DNA of 64,000 nucleotides from Parvularcula sp. (GCA_002704915.1 PAIP01000084.1:1-64000); one strand, 5' to 3'. Shown: positions 17,772-26,532, numbered from the stretch's first letter. Notes: generated by a model from the sequence alone, not told the origin. Numbers and translations: made by a program.

Positions 17772-18020
17772 CTATTTCTTGATGAGTTTTTCGAGCGCGT
17801 CGATCAGCTCGCCAACCGTCGACATATCGCCGAATGGATTTTCATTGGCGTTGAACGGCACTTCCACGCCGAGCTTTTCCTCGACCTCATAGATAATCTC
17901 GACAACGGAAAAGGAATCGATGCCGAGATCGGCGATCGGCGTGTCGCGATTGAGCTCGCCCGTGAGCCCCACCGCATGCTCCTTGATGATCTCGAAAAGG
18001 GTCGGTTCCAGTTCCGCCAT
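17772..18020 (-). CDS. Acyl carrier protein (specialised)
   Basis: An 82-residue acidic protein of ACP size. The phosphopantetheine serine is Ser36 in DLGIDSFSVVEI; the usual motif is DSL, here DSF. Four-helix pattern and the acidic helix II EIIYEVEEKLGV are typical. It is followed 10 nt later by a ketoacyl synthase, suggesting the two form one elongation unit. The main acpP of fatty acid synthesis normally lies next to fabF in a fabD-fabG-acpP-fabF set, which is not here. Confidence 0.88.
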   Translation of the reverse strand: MAELEPTLFEIIKEHAVGLTGELNRDTPIADLGIDSFSVVEIIYEVEEKLGVEVPFNANENPFGDMSTVGELIDALEKLIKK

Positions 18021-18106
18021 TCAGCCCTCCATTCCTCCCGACGGTCTTAGCGGAGACCGCCGGAAATGCCTAGGCCGCAGCGCAACAGGCGCGGCCCAAT
18101 GGGCCG

Positions 18107-18592
18107 TTAATCGCGAAAATTCTGGTATTGCAGGGGCTGTTCGAGCTTCATGCCCTTGACGAAGGCGATCACCTCCTGCAGGTCGTCGCGCTTCTTGCCG
18201 GTGACGCGAAGCTCCTCCCCCTGGATCGCCACCTGCACCTTGAATTTCTCGCCCTTGATCGCCTTGACGATCTTCTTTGCGAGCTCCTTGTCGATGCCTT
18301 CCTTGATCTTCACCTGCTGACGCACCGACTGTCCGGCGGCCGGTTCTTCCTTTTGATAATCTAGCGAGCCCGGCTCGATGCCGCGCTTTTGCATGTTGCC
18401 CTGCAGGATCTCGTGCATCTGGCGCAGTTTCAGATCGTCATCGGCGAAGATCGTAACGACGCCGTCTTTCAGTTCGACGGTCGACTTCGATCCCTTGAAA
18501 TCATAGCGCGTCGAGATTTCACGCATGACATTCTGAACGGCGTTCTCGGCCTCAGAGAGATTGACTTCGGAAACGATGTCGAAAGACGGCAT
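18107..18592 (-). CDS. YajQ family nucleotide-binding protein
   Basis: A 161-residue member of the UPF0234/YajQ family: MPSFDIVSEVNLSE at the start, STRYDFKGS, and the C-terminal VTGKKRDDLQEVI and QYQNFRD signature. YajQ proteins have two RRM-like folds; a Xanthomonas homologue binds cyclic di-GMP and works with a transcription factor, and others bind nucleotides or RNA. The role here is not known. It stands alone, 68 nt from the RNase P RNA. Confidence 0.93.
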   Translation of the reverse strand: MPSFDIVSEVNLSEAENAVQNVMREISTRYDFKGSKSTVELKDGVVTIFADDDLKLRQMHEILQGNMQKRGIEPGSLDYQKEEPAAGQSVRQQVKIKEGIDKELAKKIVKAIKGEKFKVQVAIQGEELRVTGKKRDDLQEVIAFVKGMKLEQPLQYQNFRD

Positions 18593-18660
18593 GGGCGAGC
18601 CTCATTTTTATCTGCGCAGATCTTTTGCGGGATTCAGCGGCGCCCGCAAGCAAGACAAAA

Positions 18661-19055
18661 CAGTCGCCAGACGGTCTGTAAGCCGGGTTCTGTATCCCGC
18701 ATCAAGTGCGGAACGACGGCCATTCCTCTAGGCGCGCCATTGCTGACGCGCTCAAGCAACCAACCCGGACGACTCGGCGCGGAAACCCGCCTGCCTTTCG
18801 GCGCGTCATCCCTATTCGGTCTTGCTCCAGGCGGGGCTTGCCATGCCCGTCCCATTGCTGGTCCGGCGGTGCGCTCTTACCGCACCTTTTCACCCTTGCC
18901 TCGTGAAGAGGCGGTTCATTCTCTGTGGCGCTTTCCCTCAGGCCCCTTATCCCTAAGAGGCCCGGCCGGGCGTTACCCGGCGCCTTGTCTCCATGGAGCC
19001 CGGACTTTCCTCCCGCGGCCATAAGGCCGCCGGCGACCGTCCGACCGTCTGGCGA
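18661..19055 (-). ncRNA. rnpB: RNase P RNA (class A)
   Basis: The catalytic RNA that matures tRNA 5' ends. On the minus strand the 5' end carries GAGGAAAGTCCGGGCTCC (CR I region) and the 3' end carries ACAGAACCCGGCTTA, both hallmark conserved blocks. P1 closes by pairing GCCAGACGGTC near 19053 with GACCGTCTGGC near 18665. The size, about 395 nt, is normal. A T-rich stretch (TGTTTTGTC) follows the 3' end. Ends are accurate to a few bases. Confidence 0.95.
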
Positions 19056-19142
19056 GCGGGTGATGTGTCCTTTCCTGCGACTGAGGTCAAGGCTGCGTGA
19101 GCCCTCATTCACGCCGCCGCCAAGGAGCCGTATATCTTCATC

Positions 19143-19664
19143 ATGAAACGCATTTCCCTTTTCCGCCACGCTGAAGCCATCGACGGACCGCCGGAGATGG
19201 CTGATATCGACCGCCCGCTCCCCCCCCGCGGCCGGGACGACGCTGCCCGAATGGGCGGCACCATCGCGAAGCGCGAGCCGCTCCCCGATGTCGTCTTATG
19301 CTCGCCTTCGGTCAGAACACGCGAGACGCTTGAATACGCAAGTCTTCCGGGAAACCGCGAGACGATCTTCAATCCCGCGATCTACCACGCGCCGGCGAAG
19401 CAGATTCTCGCCGCCATCAGAACGCTCCCAGACGCCTGCGGCCATGTTCTTGTGGTCGGGCACAATCCGGGGTTCCACGATCTGGCGCTGAAGCTGGCGG
19501 CGCCGGACGAAAGCGACCCCGACGCTCTCAGACAGATCATGAAGAAATTTCCGAAAGGCGCGCTGGCGTGTTTCGAACTCGACATCGACGCCTGGCGCGA
19601 CGCCCGATTTGGCCGCGGCCGCCTCAGCGATTTTGTCCGGCCAAAGGAATTGCGCCCAGGATAA
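19143..19664 (+). CDS. SixA-type histidine phosphatase
   Basis: A 173-residue histidine phosphatase superfamily protein. The catalytic histidine is His9 in LFRHAEA, Arg8 beside it, and the second conserved His is in VGHNPGFHDLA. Length and motifs match SixA-like phosphohistidine phosphatases, which remove phosphate from HPt-type histidines or from small substrates. It stands divergent from rnpB. Substrate unknown. Confidence 0.88.
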   Translation: MKRISLFRHAEAIDGPPEMADIDRPLPPRGRDDAARMGGTIAKREPLPDVVLCSPSVRTRETLEYASLPGNRETIFNPAIYHAPAKQILAAIRTLPDACGHVLVVGHNPGFHDLALKLAAPDESDPDALRQIMKKFPKGALACFELDIDAWRDARFGRGRLSDFVRPKELRPG

Positions 19665-19704
19665 GCCTCCCCTACAGCACAGCTCCGGTCAGGCGGAGCG
19701 ATTT

Positions 19705-20160
19705 GTGGCGGCTCTTTATCATTACAATTCCGAGGCGGAGGTCATCCGCATCGGCGAAGGCTTTGCCTCCGCAACCCTGCCCAAGGCGGAGTGGACCCAT
19801 GGCGCTCACTGGGCGGCCGCTTTCTGGCTGATCCTGAAACGCCCTGACATCAATCCTGAACGCGACATGCCAGGCATGATCCGGCGCTACAATGACGCCG
19901 TCGGCACGCCGAATACGGACAGCGAAGGCTATCATGAGACGATCACGAGGGGCTCGCTGATCATTGCGCGGGAATTCATTGCGCAGCAGGCGGACGATCC
20001 GCTTTTGCACGACCTCTGCGACCGCCTCTTCGCGTCGCGTTTCGGGCGCAACGACTGGCTTTTTGAGCACTGGTCAAAAGACGTTTTGTTCTCTGCAAAG
20101 GCGCGCAAGCAATGGGTTGCACCCAATCTGAATCCTTTGCGGGCATGCCTAGGAAACTAG
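19705..20160 (+). CDS. Conserved hypothetical protein
   Basis: A 151-residue soluble protein I do not recognise. It has no signal peptide or membrane segment and is rich in Trp and acidic residues, with HYNSEAEVI, EWTHGAHW and FGRNDWLFEHW as distinctive stretches. I chose the GTG at 19705, with GGAG 6 nt upstream and 40 nt after the sixA stop; the frame stays open into sixA. Codon use matches the neighbours. It may be co-transcribed with the phosphatase. Confidence 0.6.
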   Translation: MAALYHYNSEAEVIRIGEGFASATLPKAEWTHGAHWAAAFWLILKRPDINPERDMPGMIRRYNDAVGTPNTDSEGYHETITRGSLIIAREFIAQQADDPLLHDLCDRLFASRFGRNDWLFEHWSKDVLFSAKARKQWVAPNLNPLRACLGN

Positions 20161-20214
20161 CGAGCCGGGTTTGCTTAGAATAAAGTCCATTCTCTCAAAT
20201 AAGGGGGACTTTTC

Positions 20215-20589
20215 ATGAAATTTCCAGCCGCACTCGCCGTCATTATCGTCGCGGGCCTGCATTTCGGCTTCCTGGCGCTGGAGATGTTTTACTGGGACGC
20301 GCCGCTTGGCCGGAAAGTCTTTTCCATGACGCCTGAACAATCGGCGCAAACTGCCATGCTCGCCGCCAATCAGGGGCTTTATAACGGCTTCCTCGCCGCC
20401 GGATTGTTGTGGGGCCTTGTGGCGCGCAAGAGCGATGTCGTCATCTTCTTTCTGCTGTGCGTCATCATTGCGGGCATTTTCGGCGCCCTGACCGCCAAGC
20501 CCACTATTCTTCTGGTCCAGGCCGCGCCCGGCGCAATCGCGCTCGGCCTCACTCTTCTCGCAAGAAAACGCCGAAGCGAAATATTGTAA
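20215..20589 (+). CDS. DUF1304 family membrane protein
   Basis: A 124-residue integral membrane protein with four hydrophobic segments. The pattern of an N-terminal helix with HFGFLALEMFYW and a second with NQGLYNGFLAAGLLWG is the signature of DUF1304. The biochemical role of this family is unknown. A clear RBS (AAGGGGGA) precedes the ATG. Confidence 0.85.
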   Translation: MKFPAALAVIIVAGLHFGFLALEMFYWDAPLGRKVFSMTPEQSAQTAMLAANQGLYNGFLAAGLLWGLVARKSDVVIFFLLCVIIAGIFGALTAKPTILLVQAAPGAIALGLTLLARKRRSEIL

Positions 20590-20687
20590 ACAAGATGTTG
20601 CGGCATTAGATCGGACTGGCCCCCGCCCGATCAAATGAAATTAAAATTCCTGTTCTATCCGTCACTCTCCTTGCCTCTGGAAGTGAC

Positions 20688-20963
20688 ATGCAGCCCCTGA
20701 TCGAACGACATTTTGCCGCTTTTGCCTTTGTCATCGGCGCCGGCGCCTCGGTGATTGTCGTTCAATTTCCGTGGTTTTCTTTCCTTGCGACGATTCTGGT
20801 CTGGACGGCGCTCAGATCGCCGAAAGATTTCGGCTTCGGCCACATGCTGAAAATACCCTCGGCGCGCACAATTTCCGACGCCGCTTATGAAGGCTTATGG
20901 GCGGCGGTCGCCCTGGTGTTCGGCGTCACGATCCTGTTTGAAAGCGTCACCGCAGCCGGCTGA
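20688..20963 (+). CDS. Small membrane protein of unknown function
   Basis: A 91-residue protein with an N-terminal hydrophobic hairpin (about 9-42) and a C-terminal hydrophobic segment (about 68-86). I do not recognise a family. GGAAG stands 6 nt before the ATG and codon use is normal for the region. It stands between DUF1304 and hemN, separated from each by about 90 nt. Confidence 0.55.
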   Translation: MQPLIERHFAAFAFVIGAGASVIVVQFPWFSFLATILVWTALRSPKDFGFGHMLKIPSARTISDAAYEGLWAAVALVFGVTILFESVTAAG

Positions 20964-21007
20964 GATTATGGGCCTGTCCCCGGCAGGCCCGAAAAGCAAC
21001 TGCGGGA

Positions 21008-21021
21008 TTGATACAGCTCAA
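21008..21021 (+). promoter_or_regulatory. FNR/FnrL-type box upstream of hemN
   Basis: TTGATACAGCTCAA differs by one base from TTGAT-N4-ATCAA. It stands 33 nt before the hemN ATG, and hemN genes are classic FNR/FnrL targets switched on when oxygen is low. Confidence 0.65.
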
Positions 21022-21054
21022 ACCCACACAGCGGGCGCGGTGTAGAAGCTGGTC

Positions 21055-22398
21055 ATGGCCAAGCGCGAAGACATCATTCTGAAATACGCCGACAAGCGGC
21101 TGCCGCGATATACGAGCTATCCGACAGCGCCGAATTTCTCGCCTTCCGTCACGGCGGCGGATTATGAAACGTGGCTGGCGGCGCTCAACCCGGACGAACC
21201 TATTTCCCTTTACCTCCATGTCCCCTTTTGCCGGGACATGTGCTGGTATTGCGGCTGCAACACCAAGGCGACGCGCCGGACCGAGCCTGTGGAGCAGTTC
21301 GCAGACAGCCTTCTCGCCGAGATTGACCTCATCGCCTCGCTTCTGCCAGCGCAGATGAAAGTCAGCCATGTTCACTGGGGCGGCGGCAGCCCGACCTATC
21401 TCGCCCCCACACGCTTCACCCAACTTATGGACCGGCTGCGCGCGCGCTTCGATGTGACGAAGGATGCCGAGATCGCGATCGAAATCGACCCGCGCCATAT
21501 GACGCCGGCGCTGGCCGAAACCTATCGGGCCGCTGGCGTAGCGCGCGCCAGTCTCGGCGTTCAGACCTTCGAGCCTCGCGTTCAGGCAGCGATCAACCGT
21601 CTTCAGGACGCCGAAATGGTTAGCGGCGCTGTCGATCTGTTGCGCGCGGCGGGCGTTGCCGGACTCAATTTCGACCTCATCTACGGACTGCCTTTTCAGA
21701 CCGTGGACAACTGCCGGGCAAGCGTGCGCGAGGCGCTTAGATTCTCGCCAGACCGACTTTCCGTTTTCGGCTACGCCCATGTGCCGCATTTCAAGCCGCA
21801 TCAGAAACTGATCCGGGAAGCGGATCTTCCCGATGCGTCGGCTCGCCTGGCGCAGGCCATCGCAATTGCTGAAGAACTCGAAACCGCCGGTTACGTCTCC
21901 ATCGGCCTCGACCATTATGCAAAAGCCGACGATTCCCTCGCCGTCGCCCATGCGCGCAAACGCCTGCATCGCAATTTTCAGGGCTACACCACGGATAACG
22001 CATCGGCGATCCTCGGTTTCGGGCCGTCGGCCATCGGCTGGCTGCCGCAGGGCTATGTGCAGAACACGCCTGCGACCGCGGAATGGGAACGGCGCGTGCT
22101 GGCCGGCGAAACGCCCATTGCGCGAGGCTGCGCCCTCACGGCGCAAGACCGCTTCCGCCGGGACATCATCGAAACCCTGATGTGCCATCTCGAAGCCGAT
22201 GTGGCGGCCATTTCCGCAAAGCATGGATTGGCGGCGCCGGAACCCGATCTTTCGTCCTTCCTCAACGAAGGAATCGTGGCGAAGGAGAATTCAACAGTGC
22301 GCGTGCATGAAGACTACCGCCCGCTTGTTCGCAATGTGGCGGCGGCATTCGACGCTTATCTGCCGGCGTCGACGGCGAAACATTCGGTTGCTGTTTGA
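21055..22398 (+). CDS. hemN: Oxygen-independent coproporphyrinogen III oxidase HemN
   Basis: This radical SAM enzyme oxidatively decarboxylates coproporphyrinogen III to protoporphyrinogen IX without oxygen in heme synthesis. The 447-residue length is right for HemN. The iron-sulfur motif CRDMCWYCGC lies at 59-68; the HemN-type extra Cys follows the CxxxCxxC triad. N-terminal YTSYPTAP, the WGGGSP motif near 117 and the C-terminal QDRFRRDIIETLMC also match true HemN rather than HemW. A FNR-like box precedes it. Confidence 0.95.
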   Translation: MAKREDIILKYADKRLPRYTSYPTAPNFSPSVTAADYETWLAALNPDEPISLYLHVPFCRDMCWYCGCNTKATRRTEPVEQFADSLLAEIDLIASLLPAQMKVSHVHWGGGSPTYLAPTRFTQLMDRLRARFDVTKDAEIAIEIDPRHMTPALAETYRAAGVARASLGVQTFEPRVQAAINRLQDAEMVSGAVDLLRAAGVAGLNFDLIYGLPFQTVDNCRASVREALRFSPDRLSVFGYAHVPHFKPHQKLIREADLPDASARLAQAIAIAEELETAGYVSIGLDHYAKADDSLAVAHARKRLHRNFQGYTTDNASAILGFGPSAIGWLPQGYVQNTPATAEWERRVLAGETPIARGCALTAQDRFRRDIIETLMCHLEADVAAISAKHGLAAPEPDLSSFLNEGIVAKENSTVRVHEDYRPLVRNVAAAFDAYLPASTAKHSVAV

Positions 22399-22420
22399 TG
22401 CTTAGGCCCGCAACGGTTTT

Positions 22421-23104
22421 CTAGGCTGCGTTTTTGACGGCAATCAGCGCCGCCTTGGTGCGCGGGTCGAAACCCTGACCTAAAGACTGCGGACAGAACC
22501 GCCGCTGAAAGGCGAGAAGCGCAGAGGCGTGATCGCCCTGGGGCGCGTCATAGCCGATTGCGGAAAGCGCCGCGAGCGCGTCCTCATATGCGATGGAAAG
22601 CCCCGCCTCGGCGGGCCCGTCATAGGGCGCCAGCGCCAGGCCCTCTCTTGCAAGGCGCGCCCATGGGAATTTTTCGCCCGGGTCTTCTTTGCGGCGCGGC
22701 GCGACATCGGAGTGTCCGAGCACATGGTGGGCCCGCACATTATGACGGGTGCGGATCTCTTTCAGGAGCGCAATTACGGATGCGATCTGCGAGTCGGGAA
22801 AATCGCGATAGCCCCATTCATGACCGGGATTGACGATCTCGATTCCGATGGAGCGGGCGTTGATCCCGATATCGCCCTGCCAGCTTCCGACGCCCGCATG
22901 CCAGGCGCGCATGGCTTCGTCCACCAGCTTGTAGACGTCGCCATTTTCCTCGACGAGATAATGGGCGCTGACCTTCGCCTCCGGGCTTTGCAGACGCGCC
23001 AGCGCTTCGGCGCCCGTGGGCATCCCGGTGTAATGCAGAATCACCATGTCGATATTCGCCCCGCGGGCGTCGAAATTGGGCGACGGCGCGTCGATGAATT
23101 TCAT
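22421..23104 (-). CDS. N-acetylmuramoyl-L-alanine amidase, AmpD/AmiD family
   Basis: A 227-residue zinc amidase (Amidase_2) that cleaves MurNAc-L-Ala bonds. Zinc ligands are visible: His24 in ILHYTGM, His in VLGHSDVAP and a catalytic block DPGEKFPW. The region from about 160 on resembles a peptidoglycan-binding domain (LSAIGYDAP, LLAFQRRF). No signal peptide is seen, so AmpD-like cytosolic recycling is more likely than an envelope role; the extra domain is more typical of AmiD. The start overlaps the stop of the EamA gene by 4 nt. Confidence 0.9.
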   Translation of the reverse strand: MKFIDAPSPNFDARGANIDMVILHYTGMPTGAEALARLQSPEAKVSAHYLVEENGDVYKLVDEAMRAWHAGVGSWQGDIGINARSIGIEIVNPGHEWGYRDFPDSQIASVIALLKEIRTRHNVRAHHVLGHSDVAPRRKEDPGEKFPWARLAREGLALAPYDGPAEAGLSIAYEDALAALSAIGYDAPQGDHASALLAFQRRFCPQSLGQGFDPRTKAALIAVKNAA

Positions 23105-24015
23105 GCTCCCTCTCCTTGCGGCGCGACGAGGGCGTCATTCTTGGCCTGTTTCTTAACATTGCGCAAAAGCACCACGCCGACGCCGCACAAGGTCATGAAG
23201 CCGCCGACCATCATACGCGGCCCGAAGGGATCGCCCATGAGCAAGACGCCGAAAAAGACCGCGCAGATGGTGGTCAACAAGACGCTCGGCGCAACGACGC
23301 TGATAGGCAGGCGCTGCAACAGCCAGTAATAGGCCGTGTGCCCGAACAAAGAGGCGCCGAGCGCCGAATAGAGAATGGCGCCGGCGAGGAACAGCTTGTC
23401 GCTGTGTTGGAAAGCGTCCAGTTGCCCCTCTTCGAAAATCAGCGTCATGGCCGAAAGCGTGACAGCGCCGACCAGCGAGAACCAGGCGAGCAGTTCATGG
23501 GGCTTAAACGCCGTGGTTCGCTTGACGATCACTGCGCCCACAGCTTCGGAAAAGGCGCCCGCCGCCACGAGCCCGACGCCAAGCCCCACATGCTCCCCGC
23601 TTCCGCCACCGCTTTCGCCGCCGAGCGCAATAACGGCGACGCCCGCAAAAGCGAGCGAAATGCCGATGATGCGGGGCAGGCCCGGCCGGTCTCCGAGAAA
23701 CAGGAAAGCAAGCAGCGTCGAAAACGGCACGTTGAGTTCAATGGCGATCGCCGCCGCCGACGCGGTCGCGAATTTCAGTCCCGTGAACATGAGCGCATAG
23801 TTCAGGGCGCCGATGCAGACGCCGCCGATCAAAACAAACCGCATCTCTCCTTTGCGCCATTTCAGAAAGCGTGACAGGATCGCAGCGACCAGCACCATCC
23901 GGATAGCCGCATAGAACATGGGCGGCATTACGCCCACCGCTGTCTTAATGACGACGAAGTGAAAGCCCCAGATGAGGCAGACCAAAAGCAGGATGCTGAT
24001 TTCGCGTATAGACAC
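23101..24015 (-). CDS. EamA-family (DMT) transporter
   Basis: A 304-residue protein with ten predicted membrane helices in two EamA repeats, ending in a basic tail. Typical elements are IWGFHFVVIK near the start and ALNYALMFTGLKFA in repeat one. DMT proteins export amino acids, nucleosides or other small metabolites; the substrate cannot be predicted. It is coupled by a 4-nt overlap to the downstream amidase, so uptake or export of a wall-derived compound is conceivable but unproven. Confidence 0.88.
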   Translation of the reverse strand: MSIREISILLLVCLIWGFHFVVIKTAVGVMPPMFYAAIRMVLVAAILSRFLKWRKGEMRFVLIGGVCIGALNYALMFTGLKFATASAAAIAIELNVPFSTLLAFLFLGDRPGLPRIIGISLAFAGVAVIALGGESGGGSGEHVGLGVGLVAAGAFSEAVGAVIVKRTTAFKPHELLAWFSLVGAVTLSAMTLIFEEGQLDAFQHSDKLFLAGAILYSALGASLFGHTAYYWLLQRLPISVVAPSVLLTTICAVFFGVLLMGDPFGPRMMVGGFMTLCGVGVVLLRNVKKQAKNDALVAPQGEGA

Positions 24016-24123
24016 AGGCGCCGCGCCGTAATTTTAAAGGACCCTTCCGGCCTTATGCCGACGGGCGCGGAGCTGCAATCGATAATATCTATTAAAGTTT
24101 AAAGTCGAAGCGCGGCGACACGC

Positions 24124-24357
24124 TCAGGCGGAGACCGGCCGCCAGCCCCGCGCGCCATTTTTGTGCGTCAGGACTCCCGCCACGGCGGATGCGGCCAGCA
24201 CGAAAGGCGCGGCGATAGCGACGGCGATAATGGCGAGCGAGGAAATGAGGATGAGGACAGCGAAAAACAGCGCTTCGCCCGCCCGCTTCACTGCCGGAGG
24301 CCGGGCCTCATCGGCCCCTTCCGCATCGGCAGCAGTCTTCGAAATGGTTTTTTCCAC
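24124..24357 (-). CDS. Small single-pass or two-pass membrane protein
   Basis: A 77-residue protein with an acidic, Ala-rich N-terminus (about 1-25), a long hydrophobic stretch (about 29-62) able to form one or two helices, and a basic C-terminal end. No family recognised. Codon use is normal. Confidence 0.5.
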   Translation of the reverse strand: MEKTISKTAADAEGADEARPPAVKRAGEALFFAVLILISSLAIIAVAIAAPFVLAASAVAGVLTHKNGARGWRPVSA

Positions 24358-24443
24358 CGGAACCCGTTAACGCGACTTTACAAATCCATCAGACCAAAAA
24401 GCGGCCCTGGCGTCCATAGTGCGACGCAATCTTTGCGCCTGAT

Positions 24444-25127
24444 TTAACTGTAATCGGTTAATATCTGCTCATAGGCCCCGTTGATCGCCGCCATCCGACC
24501 TTCGGCGATGCGCACCAGATCGGCTGGAACCCCCCGCGCCATCAGGGCGTCGGGATGGTGGTTCCTCGACAGCGAGCGGTAGGCCGATTTCACCGCCTCC
24601 AGAGCGACGCCGGGTTCTATTCCCAGAATGAGATAGGGATCGTCGGCGCCAAGCCCCAGATGAGTCGCCCTCAACCGGTGAAAGGCAGGCTTTGAGAGGC
24701 CGAAGGCGTTCGCCGCCTGCTCCAGCAATTCAAGCTCCCGCGGGTGAGCCACCCCATCCGCCACAGCCACATGGAAAAGGCAGTCGAGCACGTCTTCGAG
24801 CACTTCTGGGGCGTCCTCGAAGATCTTGGCGACCTGGGAAAGATATTCCCTGAACCCCGCCACATCTTTCTGGGCGAGCTGATAGATCATGCGGACCTTG
24901 TCCGCTTCGCTCTCGGGAAAGTGGAAATAGCTGCGAAAGGCGTCAATCTCATCGTCTGTGACGATGCCGTCCGCCTTCGCCATTTTGGCCGACAGCGCAA
25001 TCAGCGCGATGGAGAAGGCCGCCTCGTTGCGGCGCTGTTTCTGGGCCGCCAGCTTGTCCAGCAACGTCCCTAACGTGCGCCGCCGCGCCTCGGCAATCCC
25101 GGCTTCTATTTTATCCCAGAATGACAT
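24444..25127 (-). CDS. DjlA-like co-chaperone: TerB-like plus J domain
   Basis: A 227-residue protein. Residues about 20-140 form a TerB-like helical domain (ALSAKMAKADGIVTDDE and VAVADGVAHPREL are the paired acidic helices), and about 160-227 form a J domain with the HPD tripeptide in NHHPDALM that activates DnaK ATPase. This TerB-DnaJ layout is that of DjlA, but the DjlA membrane anchor is missing. I chose the ATG at 25127 (MSFWDKI); an in-frame start 18 codons earlier adds an unrelated extension. Confidence 0.88.
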   Translation of the reverse strand: MSFWDKIEAGIAEARRRTLGTLLDKLAAQKQRRNEAAFSIALIALSAKMAKADGIVTDDEIDAFRSYFHFPESEADKVRMIYQLAQKDVAGFREYLSQVAKIFEDAPEVLEDVLDCLFHVAVADGVAHPRELELLEQAANAFGLSKPAFHRLRATHLGLGADDPYLILGIEPGVALEAVKSAYRSLSRNHHPDALMARGVPADLVRIAEGRMAAINGAYEQILTDYS

Positions 25128-25383
25128 GAGCGGGCTCTTACAGCCCTCGATTGGCAAAATCCAGAACCGCCGCACGATCACTGGGGAAAACTAACGCGCG
25201 AAATTTTATTCCATAGCGCTCAACGTTTTATTCCCAGCCGCGCGCACCCCTTGCGCTTTTTCGGAAAGCGCACCCTTTGCCACAGGGTGATTTCACCGAC
25301 ATGCTCATTCCGGTTGCGGGAAGACAGCCACGCCAGATCAATCGCAGGCAGGCATTTTGGCGGCGCAGACGGGAGACGGGACG
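25128..25383. other. Intergenic region, no gene seen
   Basis: 256 bases between the djlA-like gene and a possible small ORF. No convincing coding potential, repeat or RNA fold recognised; AT-rich patches near 25200-25230 may hold the djlA-like promoter. Confidence 0.4.
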
Positions 25384-25485
25384 ATGGGGCGTACGTTTCG
25401 GGAGTTTGGCGTAGTGGTGAGCGGACTGTTATGCGGGGCCGCTTTCACTTTAATTGCGCTTTTGGTTGCAGGCGTGTTTCAGTAA
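25384..25485 (+). CDS. Possible 33-residue membrane peptide
   Basis: ATG at 25384 with GGGAG about 9 nt upstream opens a 33-residue frame: a short polar start (MGRTFREF), then one hydrophobic helix (about 9-31) ending VAGVFQ. No family recognised. It is too short to judge by codon use. Confidence 0.35.
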   Translation: MGRTFREFGVVVSGLLCGAAFTLIALLVAGVFQ

Positions 25486-25517
25486 AGACTAATTTTGTCT
25501 GTATACTGACATCATTA

Positions 25518-26474
25518 CTAAGGGGCAATGCAACGCCAGATTTTGACGGTCAGCCTTTCGCGGTCACCCGGCGAGGGCGTCAATGTCTCTACTTTATCGA
25601 GCTTTAATCCGGAAGCGTCGCACCAGTCTGCGACTTCCGCATCTGAAAAGCCCAGCCGACGATGGGCGTGTTCTTCTCTCAGAAACTCAAGATCATGCGG
25701 CGCAAAGTCAGAAATGATCAGCCGTCCGCCTTTTTTCAGAATGCGCGCCGCTTCTGTAACCGCGGCGCCAGGCTCCGCCAGATAGTGCAATACCTGGTGC
25801 AAACAGGCGACATCGGCATAGCGGTCTTCAAGCGGCAGGGAAAAAAGGTCGCCATGCCGCACCTGCGCATGGGTGACGCCGGCCCGGTCGAGATTGGCGC
25901 GCGCAATCGCCAGCATTTCATGAGAAAGGTCATAGCCGACGGCGCTTTGATAGCGATCCGCGAAAATCTCCAGCATCCTGCCCGTGCCCGTGCCGAGGTC
26001 CACGAAGATGTCCATGGGCGCATCATCGGCGAGCGCAAGAATGCGCGCCTCGATATCCTGTTCCGGCAGGTGCAGGGCGCGCAAGCGGCTCCACTCACGG
26101 GCGTTCGCTTCGAAATAGGCCGCCGCCTGCGCCGCGCGCGCCTGCCGGGTCTGTTCGAAACGCTCTGCATCGCGGGCAAGCAGCCGGTCGCCCGCCTCTC
26201 CGATGGCCCGGGCCGCGGCGATCACCGCCTCGCAGGAGGGGTCTCCGCCCGTCGCCGAGGCCCTGTAAAACATCCACGCGCCTTCCCGATGGCGCTCCGC
26301 AAGCCCAGCGTCCGCCAGAATTTTAAGATGGCGGCTGACCCGCGGCTGGCTCTGTCCCAAAATGGCAGTAATCTCGCTCACCGTAAGCTCGCCCCGGATC
26401 AGCAGCACCATGATCCGAAGCCGGGTTTCCTCGCCGATAGCGCGGAATGTGTTGAGCGCGGCGTCGAGCGCCAT
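25518..26474 (-). CDS. ArsR-type HTH fused to SAM-dependent methyltransferase domain
   Basis: A 318-residue fusion. Residues about 1-90 are an ArsR winged helix (VSEITAILGQSQPRVSRHLKIL); residues about 130-318 are a class I methyltransferase with the SAM motif VDLGTGTGRMLEIF. Regulators of this architecture control methionine and SAM-cycle genes in proteobacteria (SahR and related ArsR-type regulators), where the methyltransferase fold senses SAM or SAH. An 18-bp perfect palindrome 41 nt upstream is a likely operator, so autoregulation is inferred. No methionine gene is adjacent. Confidence 0.88.
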   Translation of the reverse strand: MALDAALNTFRAIGEETRLRIMVLLIRGELTVSEITAILGQSQPRVSRHLKILADAGLAERHREGAWMFYRASATGGDPSCEAVIAAARAIGEAGDRLLARDAERFEQTRQARAAQAAAYFEANAREWSRLRALHLPEQDIEARILALADDAPMDIFVDLGTGTGRMLEIFADRYQSAVGYDLSHEMLAIARANLDRAGVTHAQVRHGDLFSLPLEDRYADVACLHQVLHYLAEPGAAVTEAARILKKGGRLIISDFAPHDLEFLREEHAHRRLGFSDAEVADWCDASGLKLDKVETLTPSPGDRERLTVKIWRCIAP

Positions 26475-26514
26475 ACCGTCTTTACCTCAAATGATTGCCG
26501 CCAAGCCTTTGAAA

Positions 26515-26532
26515 CATAAAGATATCTTTATG
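26515..26532. promoter_or_regulatory. 18-bp perfect palindrome, likely operator of the ArsR-type regulator
   Basis: CATAAAGATATCTTTATG is fully symmetrical and lies 41 nt upstream of the regulator start, in the divergent gap with mlaA (start 26675). Size and symmetry fit an ArsR dimer site. Confidence 0.75.
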
